Assembly (NCBI GenBank): GCA_900541965.1 | Contig: UQLN01000027.1 | Coordinates: 1 to 62,289, forward strand | Source: an uncultured Parabacteroides sp. | Lineage (GTDB): Bacteria > Bacteroidota > Bacteroidia > Bacteroidales > Tannerellaceae | DNA length: 62,289 nucleotides | Direction: 5' to 3' | Part shown: positions 8,011 through 16,778 of the stretch, piece after piece | How positions within the stretch are numbered: the stretch's first letter is position 1 | Layout: each line of letters opens with the position of its first letter | The notes under the pieces: generated by a model | The model's input: the letters and a program-made list of their open reading frames with translations, nothing else | Database searches by the model: none | Told to the model about the DNA's origin: nothing | Made by a program: the position numbers and the translations under genes

Positions 8011-8229
8011 TTATTTTTCTATTTCATTCAGTTTATCATATAGATTTTTCTGCCTGCTATCTAACTTATCCTGGGTTTTAGCACAATAAATACCTTTCTT
8101 TCCCAGCGCTTTGTTACCTTCTATATGTGTATTAGGAAACCTCCCTCCCTTTTTAAACAAAACTTTTACAGACAGTAACACAACGCAAATAACAAGAATT
8201 ATAGCTGTAATCAATAACGTTGTAAGCAT
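8011..8229 (-). CDS. Small membrane-anchored protein, function unknown
   Basis: A 72-residue protein with one N-terminal membrane segment (about 3-24) and a basic soluble tail with the string GRFPNTHIEGNKALGKKGIYC, a pattern I recall as conserved among Bacteroidetes but without a function. A -7 box TATATTTG lies at 8250-8257. It is upstream of and co-directional with the OmpH-like gene. Confidence 0.7.
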   Translation of the reverse strand: MLTTLLITAIILVICVVLLSVKVLFKKGGRFPNTHIEGNKALGKKGIYCAKTQDKLDSRQKNLYDKLNEIEK

Positions 8230-8235
8230 TTTTTC

Positions 8236-8257
8236 TATATTTGTGAACGCAAATATA
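8236..8257. promoter_or_regulatory. Divergent promoter dyad between small membrane protein and pepD
   Basis: TATATTTG at 8236-8243 (rightward) and its reverse complement at 8250-8257 (leftward) form a perfect 8-bp dyad with a 6-base centre. Each half matches the -7 consensus, so polymerase could fire either way but probably not both at once. Confidence 0.4.
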
Positions 8258-8377
8258 AGAGTTTAAGTGAATAGAAAGTACCTTTTTGATATTTAATTCT
8301 ACTTTTTTTCATATACGACTCCTTTTGAAGGAATATAATTAACTATATAAGTAGTATCAATAATATATTGTAACATT

Positions 8378-9850
8378 ATGAAGATTACAGATTTAAAGCC
8401 AGAAATCGTATGGAAGTTCTTCCATCAGATTACACAAGTACCACGTCCTTCCAAGAAGGAAGGAAAAATGATTGAATTTTTAGAATCATTCGCAAAAGAG
8501 TATCATATAGCCCTTAAAAAAGATGCCGTAGGAAACATTTTGATGTCGAAACCGGCAACCCCTGGAAAAGAAAATCTGCCGGTGGTTATTTTACAGTCGC
8601 ATATGGATATGGTTTGCGAAAAAAACAATGATACCAAACACGATTTCGACAACGACCCGATCGAAACGATCGTAGACGGTAACTGGTTGCGCGCTAACGG
8701 AACTACATTGGGAGCAGACAACGGCATCGGTGTTGCTGCAGAATTAGCAGTTCTCGCATCCAACGACATCGAACATGGTCCTATTGAATGTTTATTCACT
8801 GTAGATGAAGAAACAGGCCTGACCGGAGCCAAAGCAATTGAAAAAGGATTTATGACAGGTGAAATCCTGTTGAATCTGGACAGTGAGGACGAAGGTGAAA
8901 TTTTTATGGGTTGTGCCGGAGGTAAAGACACACAGGCTATATTCCATTACATGCCTCGCAAGACCAATCCGAATATGCAATATTTCACTATCAATATCAA
9001 AGGATTAAACGGCGGGCATTCAGGTGGTGAAATACACAAAGGCTTGGGTAATGCAAATAAGATACTGGTTCGTTACCTTTATTTATTAGCTAAAGAAGCA
9101 GATTTTGCTCTATGTTCTATCGATGGAGGTAACCTGCGTAATGCCATTGCCCGTGAAGCTCACGCGGTTATCGGGTTATATTCCGAAGACAAAGAAAAAG
9201 CCCGTATTTTATTAAATAATTACACGGCAGATGTTGAAAACGAACTGAAGCATGTTGATCCGAATGTACGGATTTCCATGGAATCAACAGATCGTCCGGC
9301 TACCTGCTTAAGCAATACCGAAGCAGAAAAACTAATTTGGGCTCTTCATGCCTGCCCGCATGGTGTAATCGGAATGAGTCACGACATCGAAGGGCTGGTT
9401 GAAACATCAACGAACCTGGCTTCTGTTAAGATGAAATCCGATGCGGAAGGTAAAGACCATATGATTGTTGTAGGAACAAGCCAACGCAGTTCGATTGAAT
9501 CTTACAAGAACATGATTGCAAACCAAGTAGCTTCTGTATTCAAATTGGCAGGTGCAGTTGTAACCCATGGCGACGGTTATCCGGGCTGGGCGCCTAATCC
9601 GGATTCACAAATACTGGAAGTTGCTCAGGAAACCTACAAACGCTTATTTAATAAAGAAGCTAAAATAATGGCTATTCATGCCGGATTGGAATGTGGTTTA
9701 TTCCTTGAAAAATATCCGCATCTGGACATGATTTCATTCGGTCCGACACTGCGTGATGTCCATTCACCAAACGAACGCATACAGATTGACACGGTTGGTT
9801 TATGGTGGACGCACCTGTTGGAATTACTAAAGAGTATTCCTGCAAAATAA
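8378..9850 (+). CDS. pepD: Aminoacyl-histidine dipeptidase (M20)
   Basis: A 490-residue zinc dipeptidase (carnosinase type) that splits Xaa-His and other dipeptides in the cytoplasm. The M20 metal and catalytic residues are visible: H75 and D77 in QSHMDMV, D114 in GADNG, E144-E145 in DEETG, D174 region SEDEGE and a C-terminal HAGLECG with the His ligand. There is no signal peptide. It is followed 16 bp later by an exported phosphatase-like gene in the same direction. Confidence 0.93.
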   Translation: MKITDLKPEIVWKFFHQITQVPRPSKKEGKMIEFLESFAKEYHIALKKDAVGNILMSKPATPGKENLPVVILQSHMDMVCEKNNDTKHDFDNDPIETIVDGNWLRANGTTLGADNGIGVAAELAVLASNDIEHGPIECLFTVDEETGLTGAKAIEKGFMTGEILLNLDSEDEGEIFMGCAGGKDTQAIFHYMPRKTNPNMQYFTINIKGLNGGHSGGEIHKGLGNANKILVRYLYLLAKEADFALCSIDGGNLRNAIAREAHAVIGLYSEDKEKARILLNNYTADVENELKHVDPNVRISMESTDRPATCLSNTEAEKLIWALHACPHGVIGMSHDIEGLVETSTNLASVKMKSDAEGKDHMIVVGTSQRSSIESYKNMIANQVASVFKLAGAVVTHGDGYPGWAPNPDSQILEVAQETYKRLFNKEAKIMAIHAGLECGLFLEKYPHLDMISFGPTLRDVHSPNERIQIDTVGLWWTHLLELLKSIPAK

Positions 9851-9866
9851 TTGATAAACAACAAAT

Positions 9867-10898
9867 ATGAACCAAACCTTAACTATGTTTTTCTTCTTTA
9901 CTCTGTTTCCTCTATGGACACCTGCACAACAACAGGATTTCAGGGTAATGAGTTACAACGTAGAAAACCTGTTCGATACCACAGACAATCCTCAAAAAGA
10001 AGATAATGATTTTCTTTCTTCCGGTAACCGGCATTGGACAAACAAACGGTATTATCACAAACTACAGCAAATCGCCAAAGTGATTGTTGCAGCCGGAGAA
10101 TGGGACACCCCTGCTTTAGTCGGATTATGCGAAGTTGAAAATGATACCGTATTAACCCACCTGTTGCATCGTACCCCCTTAAGACTACAGAATTACCGCT
10201 ATTGCATGACACATGGAAATGATATCCGTGGCATCAATGTGGCTTTACTTTATCAACAAGACAAATTCGGCTATCTCGGAAATACGGAATATCCGGTACG
10301 CTTTAGCCGTAAAAAGCATAAACATACCCGGAACATCCTGCACGTGTGGGGCAAAGTTATTTCCGGAGACACATTAGACGTTTTTGTCTGCCACTTTCCT
10401 TCTCGCTATGGAGGAGAAAAAGAAAGCGAAACAGACAGATTCGATGCAGCCCTGACCTTACGTACAATCTGCGACTCTCTCCATCAAATACGGAAACATT
10501 CCCAGATCCTGATTATGGGTGATTTTAACGATACCCCGGAAAATGAAAGTATCCGTAAAAAATTAATCGGAGAAGAATCCCTGCACGATTCTTCTTCTCT
10601 CACTCTCCATAATATGTATTCCGGATACCAACCTGTATCCCCTCCGGGAAGTCACAAATATCAAGGCGAATGGAGCAAGATAGACCAGGTTATCATTTCT
10701 TCCTCACTAACCGACAGTACTGCCGCCATGCATACAAAACCCAACAGTTTCTGTATTTATGCCCCTCCTTACCTATTGATAAAAGATAAAACCTGGCGGG
10801 GAGAACGCCCCTTCCGAACCTATTACGGATTCAAGTACGAAGGTGGATACAGTGACCATTTGCCATTACTCCTGGATTTTACGATTCGTGTTAAATAA
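9867..10898 (+). CDS. Exported endonuclease/exonuclease/phosphatase-family protein
   Basis: A 343-residue protein with a signal peptide (about 1-20, ending TPAQ). The EEP fold motifs occur in order: MSYNVENLFDT (about 28-38), GLCEVEND (Glu metal ligand), GDFNDTPENES and SDHLPLLLDF at the end (the catalytic Asp-His). The family includes DNase I-like nucleases and phospholipid or phosphate-ester phosphatases; the substrate here is unknown. It probably shares a message with pepD. Confidence 0.87.
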   Translation: MNQTLTMFFFFTLFPLWTPAQQQDFRVMSYNVENLFDTTDNPQKEDNDFLSSGNRHWTNKRYYHKLQQIAKVIVAAGEWDTPALVGLCEVENDTVLTHLLHRTPLRLQNYRYCMTHGNDIRGINVALLYQQDKFGYLGNTEYPVRFSRKKHKHTRNILHVWGKVISGDTLDVFVCHFPSRYGGEKESETDRFDAALTLRTICDSLHQIRKHSQILIMGDFNDTPENESIRKKLIGEESLHDSSSLTLHNMYSGYQPVSPPGSHKYQGEWSKIDQVIISSSLTDSTAAMHTKPNSFCIYAPPYLLIKDKTWRGERPFRTYYGFKYEGGYSDHLPLLLDFTIRVK

Positions 10899-10920
10899 TT
10901 TCCGGTATTTATTTTTTCCG

Positions 10921-10928
10921 TACATTTG
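10921..10928 (+). promoter_or_regulatory. Promoter -7 box for the M23 peptidase gene
   Basis: TACATTTG matches TAnnTTTG. It would start transcription about 10935, close to the possible ATGs at 10940 and 10949. Confidence 0.45.
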
Positions 10929-10939
10929 TTTTCATAAAA

Positions 10940-12631
10940 ATGAGATCAATGAGTATTAAACATATTTTTCTGGCAGCACTGTTGCTCTGTACAGGTTCTT
11001 ATCAATCGCAAGCTCAGCGACTTCGCAATCCGTTCGACTTCCCTATCCTGTTAAGCGGTAATTTCGGAGAATTAAGAAGCAACCATTTCCATTCCGGCAT
11101 CGACTTCAAAACACAGGGAGTCGAAGGAAAACCCGTCCATGCCGTACAAGAAGGTTATGTCTCACGTATATCCGTAAGCCCTTGGGGATATGGCAACGGA
11201 CTTTACATAACCCATCCGGACGGAACGACTACCGTATACGGTCATCTACAAAGATTCTCAAAAAAAATTGCAGATTATGTAAAAGAGCAACAATATGCAC
11301 AAGAGAGCTTCAACGTAAACCTTATTCTGCCGCCGGATACCCTGCCTGTCGAAAAAGGAGAAGTTGTAGCCCTCAGCGGTAATACCGGAAGTTCCGGAGG
11401 TCCCCATTTACATTTTGAAGTACGAGACACGGAAAGCGAAGAGGTTATGGACCCGCTAAATTATTTCATGGACCGTATCACTGATACCCGTCCTCCTAAA
11501 ATACAGGGGATTCTGATTGTTCCCATGGAAGGGTCCGGCGTTGTAAACGGGAAAGCAAAGAAACTGGAGTTAAAACCGGTAACAGCCAAAGACGGCAAAC
11601 ACGTTCTCACCGGAAAAATAGAAGCGTGGGGAGATATAGGGCTTGCCGTAAAGACTTATGACCATATGGATAATACAGCCAATATCTACGGTGTAAAAGA
11701 CATTACATTGACGGCAGACAGCCTGGTTATTTTTCACAGTAACCTAAACCAATATGCTTTTGATGAAACACGCTACCTAAACAGCTTCACTGATTATGAA
11801 GAATGGAAAGACCACCGCTCTTTTTATATCAGGAGCTTTGTGGAACCAGGCAATCGCCTGCGTTTTATAGAAAGTGTAAACAGAGGCATTCTCCATATCG
11901 ACAAAGAACGTACTTACCATTTGGTTTATACACTTGCCGATGCTTTCGGCAATACGACGAAACTATCTGTATGGATTGATGGAAAAGAGCAGGATATTCC
12001 TCATCCGGAAACTACAGGAACCGAACTATTCCATTGGGGAAGCGAAAACCGTTTCGGAGCCAAAGGCATCCGTCTTACCATCCCTCAAGGGAATTTGTAC
12101 AATGACCTTTATTTCCGTTATGCCGTAAAAGAAAACGAACAAGCATTGGCGGCAACCCACATTTTGCATAACAGTCCCGTGGCAATCCACAAATCGGCGC
12201 AATTATCCATCCGCCTGCAACAGGATTCACTGGAAAACAAACAATTATATGGCATTGTACGCGTACAGAACGGACGGTACTCATGGATTGGCGGCAAATA
12301 CCGCAACGGATGGATAGATGCTGATATCAAGGAACTGGGAAGTTATACGATAGCCCAAGATACCGTACCACCAGTCATCACTCCAATCAATCCCGCAACA
12401 TGGGTTAATAAAAAAGCCTTTGTTTTCCGTTTAAGCGATAATTTAAGCGGAGTCCAGACGTATCGTGGAGAAGTTGATGGCAAATTTATTCTTTTTGAAA
12501 TGAACAATAAATCGGTCATCACATATAGATTCGACAGCGAACGGTTAAAAAAGGGGGAACATATACTTACACTCGAGGTCAAAGACGCTGCGGGAAACCG
12601 TTCCCATTACACTTATCCTTTTGTCTGGTAG
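10940..12631 (+). CDS. Exported M23-family metallopeptidase
   Basis: A 563-residue cell-wall endopeptidase candidate. The signal peptide (about 1-26) ends QSQAQ. The LytM/M23 domain follows at once: zinc ligands H51 and D55 in HSGID, H102 in YGHLQ, and H156/H158 in GPHLHFE. The remaining 400 residues are beta-rich and unassigned, ending in an Ig-like segment (DNLSGVQTYRGEVDGKFIL to the end). The promoter box just upstream makes the ATG at 10949 equally possible. Its likely role is peptidoglycan remodelling in the periplasm. Confidence 0.88.
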   Translation: MRSMSIKHIFLAALLLCTGSYQSQAQRLRNPFDFPILLSGNFGELRSNHFHSGIDFKTQGVEGKPVHAVQEGYVSRISVSPWGYGNGLYITHPDGTTTVYGHLQRFSKKIADYVKEQQYAQESFNVNLILPPDTLPVEKGEVVALSGNTGSSGGPHLHFEVRDTESEEVMDPLNYFMDRITDTRPPKIQGILIVPMEGSGVVNGKAKKLELKPVTAKDGKHVLTGKIEAWGDIGLAVKTYDHMDNTANIYGVKDITLTADSLVIFHSNLNQYAFDETRYLNSFTDYEEWKDHRSFYIRSFVEPGNRLRFIESVNRGILHIDKERTYHLVYTLADAFGNTTKLSVWIDGKEQDIPHPETTGTELFHWGSENRFGAKGIRLTIPQGNLYNDLYFRYAVKENEQALAATHILHNSPVAIHKSAQLSIRLQQDSLENKQLYGIVRVQNGRYSWIGGKYRNGWIDADIKELGSYTIAQDTVPPVITPINPATWVNKKAFVFRLSDNLSGVQTYRGEVDGKFILFEMNNKSVITYRFDSERLKKGEHILTLEVKDAAGNRSHYTYPFVW

Positions 12632-12705
12632 GACAACTATTTTGAAAATATGAAGCTTATAAATTTGCATTAAACAATTTATTCGCATATTTTTGTTTTC
12701 GTTAA

Positions 12706-12713
12706 TAAGTTTG
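12706..12713 (+). promoter_or_regulatory. Promoter -7 box for the phosphosugar mutase
   Basis: TAAGTTTG matches TAnnTTTG, 27 bp before the ATG. Confidence 0.45.
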
Positions 12714-12740
12714 TAAAACAACTAAATATAAAGCATATTC

Positions 12741-14489
12741 ATGGAAAACAACGAACTGTTAGAAATGGTAAGAAGTAAAGCCCAAACATGGCTTACTAAA
12801 AGTTATGACGCTGAAACCCGCGCTCAGGTACAAGCTTTGTTGGACAATGAAGACCCTACAGAGTTAATCGAATCTTTTTATAAAGATCTGGAGTTCGGAA
12901 CCGGCGGGTTGAGAGGCATCATGGGAGTTGGAACCAACCGCATGAATATTTATACGGTAGGTGCTGCCACACAAGGCTTATCTAATTATCTGAAACAAGA
13001 ATTCGCTGAATTAGACCAAATTAAAGTGGTTATCGGTCATGACTGCCGTAACAACAGCCGTAAGTTTGCTGAAATATCAGCCGATATTTTTTCTGCCAAC
13101 GGCATTAAGGTTTACTTATTCGAAGACCTTCGTCCAACTCCGGAAATGTCTTATACAATCCGTAAATTGGGATGCCAAAGCGGTATTATCCTGACAGCTT
13201 CCCATAACCCGAAAGAATATAACGGTTATAAAGCTTATTGGGACGATGGTGCTCAGATGATTGCTCCGCACGACCGTAATACGATTGCCGAAGTAAACAA
13301 AATCCGTAATGCAAGCGATATCAAGTTCAAAGGCAATAAGGAACTGATCGAAATCATCGGTAAAGAAATTGACGAACAATATATAAAGGAATTGACAACG
13401 ATTTCTTTGTCTCCGGAATCCATTGCCCGTCACCATGACATGAAAATCGTTTATACCCCTATTCATGGTACAGGTGTTACTGTAATTCCTCCCACTTTGA
13501 AAGCTTTCGGCTTTACGAACATCATCCACGTTCCCGAACAGGATGTCGTAAGCGGAGATTTCCCTACAGTTATTTCTCCGAACCCCGAAGAACCGGCAGC
13601 TCTATTTATGGCAGTGGAAAAAGCAAAAGAAACTGATGCCGAATTGGTATTGGCTTCCGACCCTGACGCAGACCGTGTAGGTGCGGCAGTTAAGAACAAT
13701 GAAGGCGAATGGGTACTGCTGAACGGTAATCAAACAGCATTGATGTTCGTTTATTATCTGATTACCCGCTGGAAAGAACTCGGAAAAGTAAAAGGAAAGG
13801 AATATATCGTAAAAACTATCGTAACAACAGAGCTAATCCGTACTATCGCAGAACAGAACGGAGTAGAATTATACGATGTATATACCGGTTTCAAATGGAT
13901 TGCCGATGTAATGAAAAAGAACGAAGGCAAGAAAAGCTATATCGGTGGTGGTGAAGAAAGCTATGGCTTCCTCTGCGAAGACTTCGTTCGCGATAAAGAT
14001 GCCGTTTCAGCTTGTGCCATCCTTGCGGAAATAGCTGCATGGGCAAAAGACCAGGGCATGACAATGTACCAGTTGTTGCAGAAAATCTATGTACAATACG
14101 GTTTCTCTAAAGAAAAAGGTATCTCTGTCGTTAAGAAAGGTAAGAGCGGTGCAGAAGAAATTGAAGCGATGATGAAAAAGTTCCGCGAAAATCCATTGCA
14201 GGAAATCGCCGGTTCAAAAGTGGCTTACTTCTACGATTATGCTTCATTGAAAGGCTTTGACTATGCCGAAAAAGAGACATTGACATTGGATATGCCTACA
14301 ACTTCCAACGTGCTCCAATACTTCACGGAAGACAATACGAAAGTTTCTATCCGTCCTTCCGGCACAGAACCTAAGATTAAGTTCTATTGTGAAGTTCACT
14401 CCAAAGTAAATAGCCTCGAAGAACTTCCTACTGCTGAAAAAGCTGCTACCGAAAAGATTGAAGCCATTAAAGCATCATTGGGCATCTGA
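12741..14489 (+). CDS. Phosphoglucomutase/phosphomannomutase-type phospho-sugar mutase
   Basis: A 582-residue alpha-D-phosphohexomutase. The phosphoserine loop TASHNP is at 152-157 (Ser154), the metal loop DPDADR lies near 306, the sugar-binding GGGEES near 410 and the phosphate-binding RPSGTEPK near the C-terminus. It interconverts hexose 1- and 6-phosphates (glucose and/or mannose), feeding glycogen, polysaccharide and lipopolysaccharide synthesis. The length matches the PGM2-like Bacteroidales type. It is monocistronic with its own terminator. Confidence 0.93.
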   Translation: MENNELLEMVRSKAQTWLTKSYDAETRAQVQALLDNEDPTELIESFYKDLEFGTGGLRGIMGVGTNRMNIYTVGAATQGLSNYLKQEFAELDQIKVVIGHDCRNNSRKFAEISADIFSANGIKVYLFEDLRPTPEMSYTIRKLGCQSGIILTASHNPKEYNGYKAYWDDGAQMIAPHDRNTIAEVNKIRNASDIKFKGNKELIEIIGKEIDEQYIKELTTISLSPESIARHHDMKIVYTPIHGTGVTVIPPTLKAFGFTNIIHVPEQDVVSGDFPTVISPNPEEPAALFMAVEKAKETDAELVLASDPDADRVGAAVKNNEGEWVLLNGNQTALMFVYYLITRWKELGKVKGKEYIVKTIVTTELIRTIAEQNGVELYDVYTGFKWIADVMKKNEGKKSYIGGGEESYGFLCEDFVRDKDAVSACAILAEIAAWAKDQGMTMYQLLQKIYVQYGFSKEKGISVVKKGKSGAEEIEAMMKKFRENPLQEIAGSKVAYFYDYASLKGFDYAEKETLTLDMPTTSNVLQYFTEDNTKVSIRPSGTEPKIKFYCEVHSKVNSLEELPTAEKAATEKIEAIKASLGI

Positions 14490-14511
14490 TACTGAACTAA
14501 AATTCATATAT

Positions 14512-14550
14512 AAAAGGGATTGTCTGGCTAATCAGGCAAGCCCTTTTTTG
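14512..14550 (+). terminator. Terminator of the phosphosugar mutase gene
   Basis: Stem AAAGGG-AxTGxCTG with CAGGCAAGCCCTTT around 14513-14547, followed by a T-run. Confidence 0.75.
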
Positions 14551-14962
14551 TTTTACATAATGTCAGCCTTTTATTTCTTCTCATAACACATTGAATAAAT
14601 AAAGCCTTTTTCACTAACTCAAAAGGGGTCTGTAAGAGAATTTCCAAGGAGAACCGGGCTCTTTTTTGTGTTAAAAAGGAGGATTTTATACACTATCCGG
14701 AACCTATTTCCACGTATTTGAAGTATAATTCCAATGGTTTCCGCAACTAATTCCAATTATCTGCGCACTAAAAAACAACTATCCGCGCAGATAAAACATG
14801 TATATTTTGATTTCAAAGCATATATGTTTTGAAATTGAAACATCTATGCTTTGTTTTTTGATGTTATTGGGCAGACAGGTAACACTGGAATGGATAGAAA
14901 ACCAGTCCTTATACAGATATTAAATAGATTGTCACCTCCCGATAAACACAACAATATGTTTA

Positions 14963-15039
14963 GGGAGGGATTTTACAGAAAACACGGATTCATAAAGATA
15001 CAACATGTATTAATCCGTATTTTCTGTAAAATCCCTCCC
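14963..15039. repeat. 28-bp inverted repeat, MITE-like hairpin
   Basis: Bases 14963-14990 pair with 15012-15039 at 27 of 28 positions, with a 21-base spacer. The outer ends are GGGAGGG/CCCTCCC. There is no T-run, so it is not a simple terminator. It may be a miniature transposable element or a dispersed palindrome. Confidence 0.5.
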
Positions 15040-15248
15040 CATAAATCAATATCAGTATTATATCAATCAGTAAGACACACAGCATTATCAGCAGCAAACA
15101 GACAAAACCCAACCTCATGAGAACAGCCTATTTCGGAGCTTTCTCGTATCCCTGCTCATACATCGCAAGGAGAACAAGGCTATTTTGTCAAAATGTCAAA
15201 ACGACAAAATGCAGACCTACAAAAAGCCTGCAAAGCTGGAAGAGCGAA

Positions 15249-15734
15249 TTAATTTCCTTTACCTAAATCTTTACTTCCAAAACAAAGAGGAAGCAAAGCT
15301 TCCGCACTTTCTACTGCTATCACTTCTTCTGTTCCGCAAAGTAAAACTTTCATCGGCCTACCCGACTTCTGTTCCATTTCCAGTAAAACCTGACGGCAGG
15401 CACCACAAGGAGAAACACTTTTCACCTGTTTTCCTTCTGCTACAGCCGCTATTGCGAGAATAGCTACCGGAACATCCGGATATTGGTGCCCGGCATGAAA
15501 CAACGCAACCCGCTCCGCACACAAACCGGAAGGATAAGCGGCATTTTCCTGATTACTACCGGTTACAACAATCCCATTTTCCAATAATATTGCAGCTCCT
15601 ACATGAAAGTGGGAATAAGGAGCGTAAGAATGTTCAGTAGCTTCCAAAGCGGCAGTAAACAACATTTGTTCCGTTTCCTGCAACTCTTCCGGGGCATAGA
15701 TTCTTATGCGGGTGTCTATTCGGATCTCTTTCAT
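15249..15734 (-). CDS. cdd: Cytidine deaminase
   Basis: A 161-residue homotetramer-type enzyme that deaminates cytidine and deoxycytidine to uridines for pyrimidine salvage. The zinc site is complete: C72 and E74 in LCAER (catalytic Glu), C110 and C113 in PCGAC. HVGAA at 44-48 and NQENAAYPSG (61-70) form the nucleoside pocket. A -7 box (15754-15761) is divergent from the next gene. Confidence 0.94.
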   Translation of the reverse strand: MKEIRIDTRIRIYAPEELQETEQMLFTAALEATEHSYAPYSHFHVGAAILLENGIVVTGSNQENAAYPSGLCAERVALFHAGHQYPDVPVAILAIAAVAEGKQVKSVSPCGACRQVLLEMEQKSGRPMKVLLCGTEEVIAVESAEALLPLCFGSKDLGKGN

Positions 15735-15753
15735 AGAAATGTATTTAAAGTAA

Positions 15754-15761
15754 CAAATATA
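15754..15761 (-). promoter_or_regulatory. Promoter -7 box for cdd
   Basis: The minus strand reads TATATTTG, about 20 bp before the cdd ATG. Confidence 0.45.
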
Positions 15762-15782
15762 ATATATGTATTCTAAAATAAT

Positions 15783-15790
15783 TATCTTTG
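15783..15790 (+). promoter_or_regulatory. Promoter -7 box for the glucosaminidase gene
   Basis: TATCTTTG matches TAnnTTTG. It places the transcript start near 15797, which rules out the in-frame ATG at 15766 and supports 15823. Confidence 0.5.
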
Positions 15791-15822
15791 TGAGATTTAT
15801 TATTTACAGTCAAAAAACAGCT

Positions 15823-16734
15823 ATGCGGTTCACATTACGAATACTCTTTCTAACCGCCGTTCTTGCATTTGCATTAAATACCGAAGCAGAAGGGCAACGA
15901 AAAATACCTTCCTACGAGAAGTACATCAAACAATATAGCGACATTGCTATCCGGCATCAAAAAAAATACCGTATTCCGGCAAGTATTACACTGGCACAGG
16001 GCATATTTGAGTCCGGAGCCGGTCAAAGCGTACTGGCACGTAAATCAAATAACCACTTCGGTATAAAATGCCATTCGGATTGGGGCGGCAAACGCGTGTA
16101 CCATGATGACGATTACAAAGGGGAATGTTTCCGCAAATATCCCAAAGTAGAAGATTCTTATGAGGACCATGCACTTTTCTTAGTAAACCGTCCCCGTTAT
16201 GCTCCACTGTTCAAATTAAATATCAAAGATTATAAAGGCTGGGCAAAAGGATTGCAAAAATGCGGTTATGCAACAGACCGCGCTTATGCCAATAAACTAA
16301 TCAAGGTTATCGAAGACTATGAATTATACCGCTACGATAGCGCGAAAGGCATAAAAAGTACACGAACAAAACAAAAGCAGACTGTTCCTGTTTCTAAATA
16401 TACGGTCTACCGGACATTCGGATTATTATATGTATATGCGAAAGACAATGATAATTTGGATAACATAGCCCGGAGTTTGGACTTTAAAGTAAAGGATCTA
16501 AAAAAGTTCAATGAAATACCGGAAGATTTTCCCCTGCAGGAAGGAGATATCATCTATCTGGAAAAAAAGAAAAAGAAAGCGGACAAACCGGCTTACGACC
16601 ATGTTGTACAGGTCGGAGAGTCCATGCATAGCATCTCACAGAAATATGGAATACAAATTAAGAGTTTGTATAAGATGAACAAAAAGGACGGGGATTATGT
16701 ACCGGAAGAAGGAGATGTTCTAAAACTTAGATAA
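15823..16734 (+). CDS. Exported glucosaminidase-domain protein with LysM
   Basis: A 303-residue peptidoglycan hydrolase candidate. The signal peptide covers about residues 1-25. The glucosaminidase (FlgJ/GH73-like) domain spans about 30-150, with the catalytic Glu in LAQGIFESGAGQS and the motif NNHFGIKC. Two LysM-like repeats follow: a degenerate one around DNLDNIARSLDFKVKDLKKFN and a good one at the C-terminus (HVVQVGESMHSISQKYGI to the end). Start chosen from the upstream promoter box. Confidence 0.88.
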   Translation: MRFTLRILFLTAVLAFALNTEAEGQRKIPSYEKYIKQYSDIAIRHQKKYRIPASITLAQGIFESGAGQSVLARKSNNHFGIKCHSDWGGKRVYHDDDYKGECFRKYPKVEDSYEDHALFLVNRPRYAPLFKLNIKDYKGWAKGLQKCGYATDRAYANKLIKVIEDYELYRYDSAKGIKSTRTKQKQTVPVSKYTVYRTFGLLYVYAKDNDNLDNIARSLDFKVKDLKKFNEIPEDFPLQEGDIIYLEKKKKKADKPAYDHVVQVGESMHSISQKYGIQIKSLYKMNKKDGDYVPEEGDVLKLR

Positions 16735-16750
16735 ATAAGACAAAAAATAG

Positions 16751-16758
16751 TATCTTTG
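16751..16758 (+). promoter_or_regulatory. Promoter -7 box for purM
   Basis: TATCTTTG matches TAnnTTTG, 20 bp before the purM ATG. Confidence 0.5.
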
Positions 16759-16778
16759 CCGACAAATTTGCAAAAACA

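Larger units (their letters stand above)
14490..15248. other. 759-base intergenic region rich in dyads
   Basis: No gene can be supported. After the mutase terminator it holds a 10-bp dyad (14757-14766 with 14785-14794), a 28-bp inverted repeat (14963-15039) and a short dyad ATTTTGTC/GACAAAAT (15182-15210). An open frame across 14851-15120 runs over the long inverted repeat and has no family features. Confidence 0.6.

Noticed and set aside
14851..15120. Open frame of 89 codons in the 14.5-15.2 kb gap
   Set aside because: It runs over the 28-bp inverted repeat, has no promoter box or family features, and its composition is unlike neighbouring genes.
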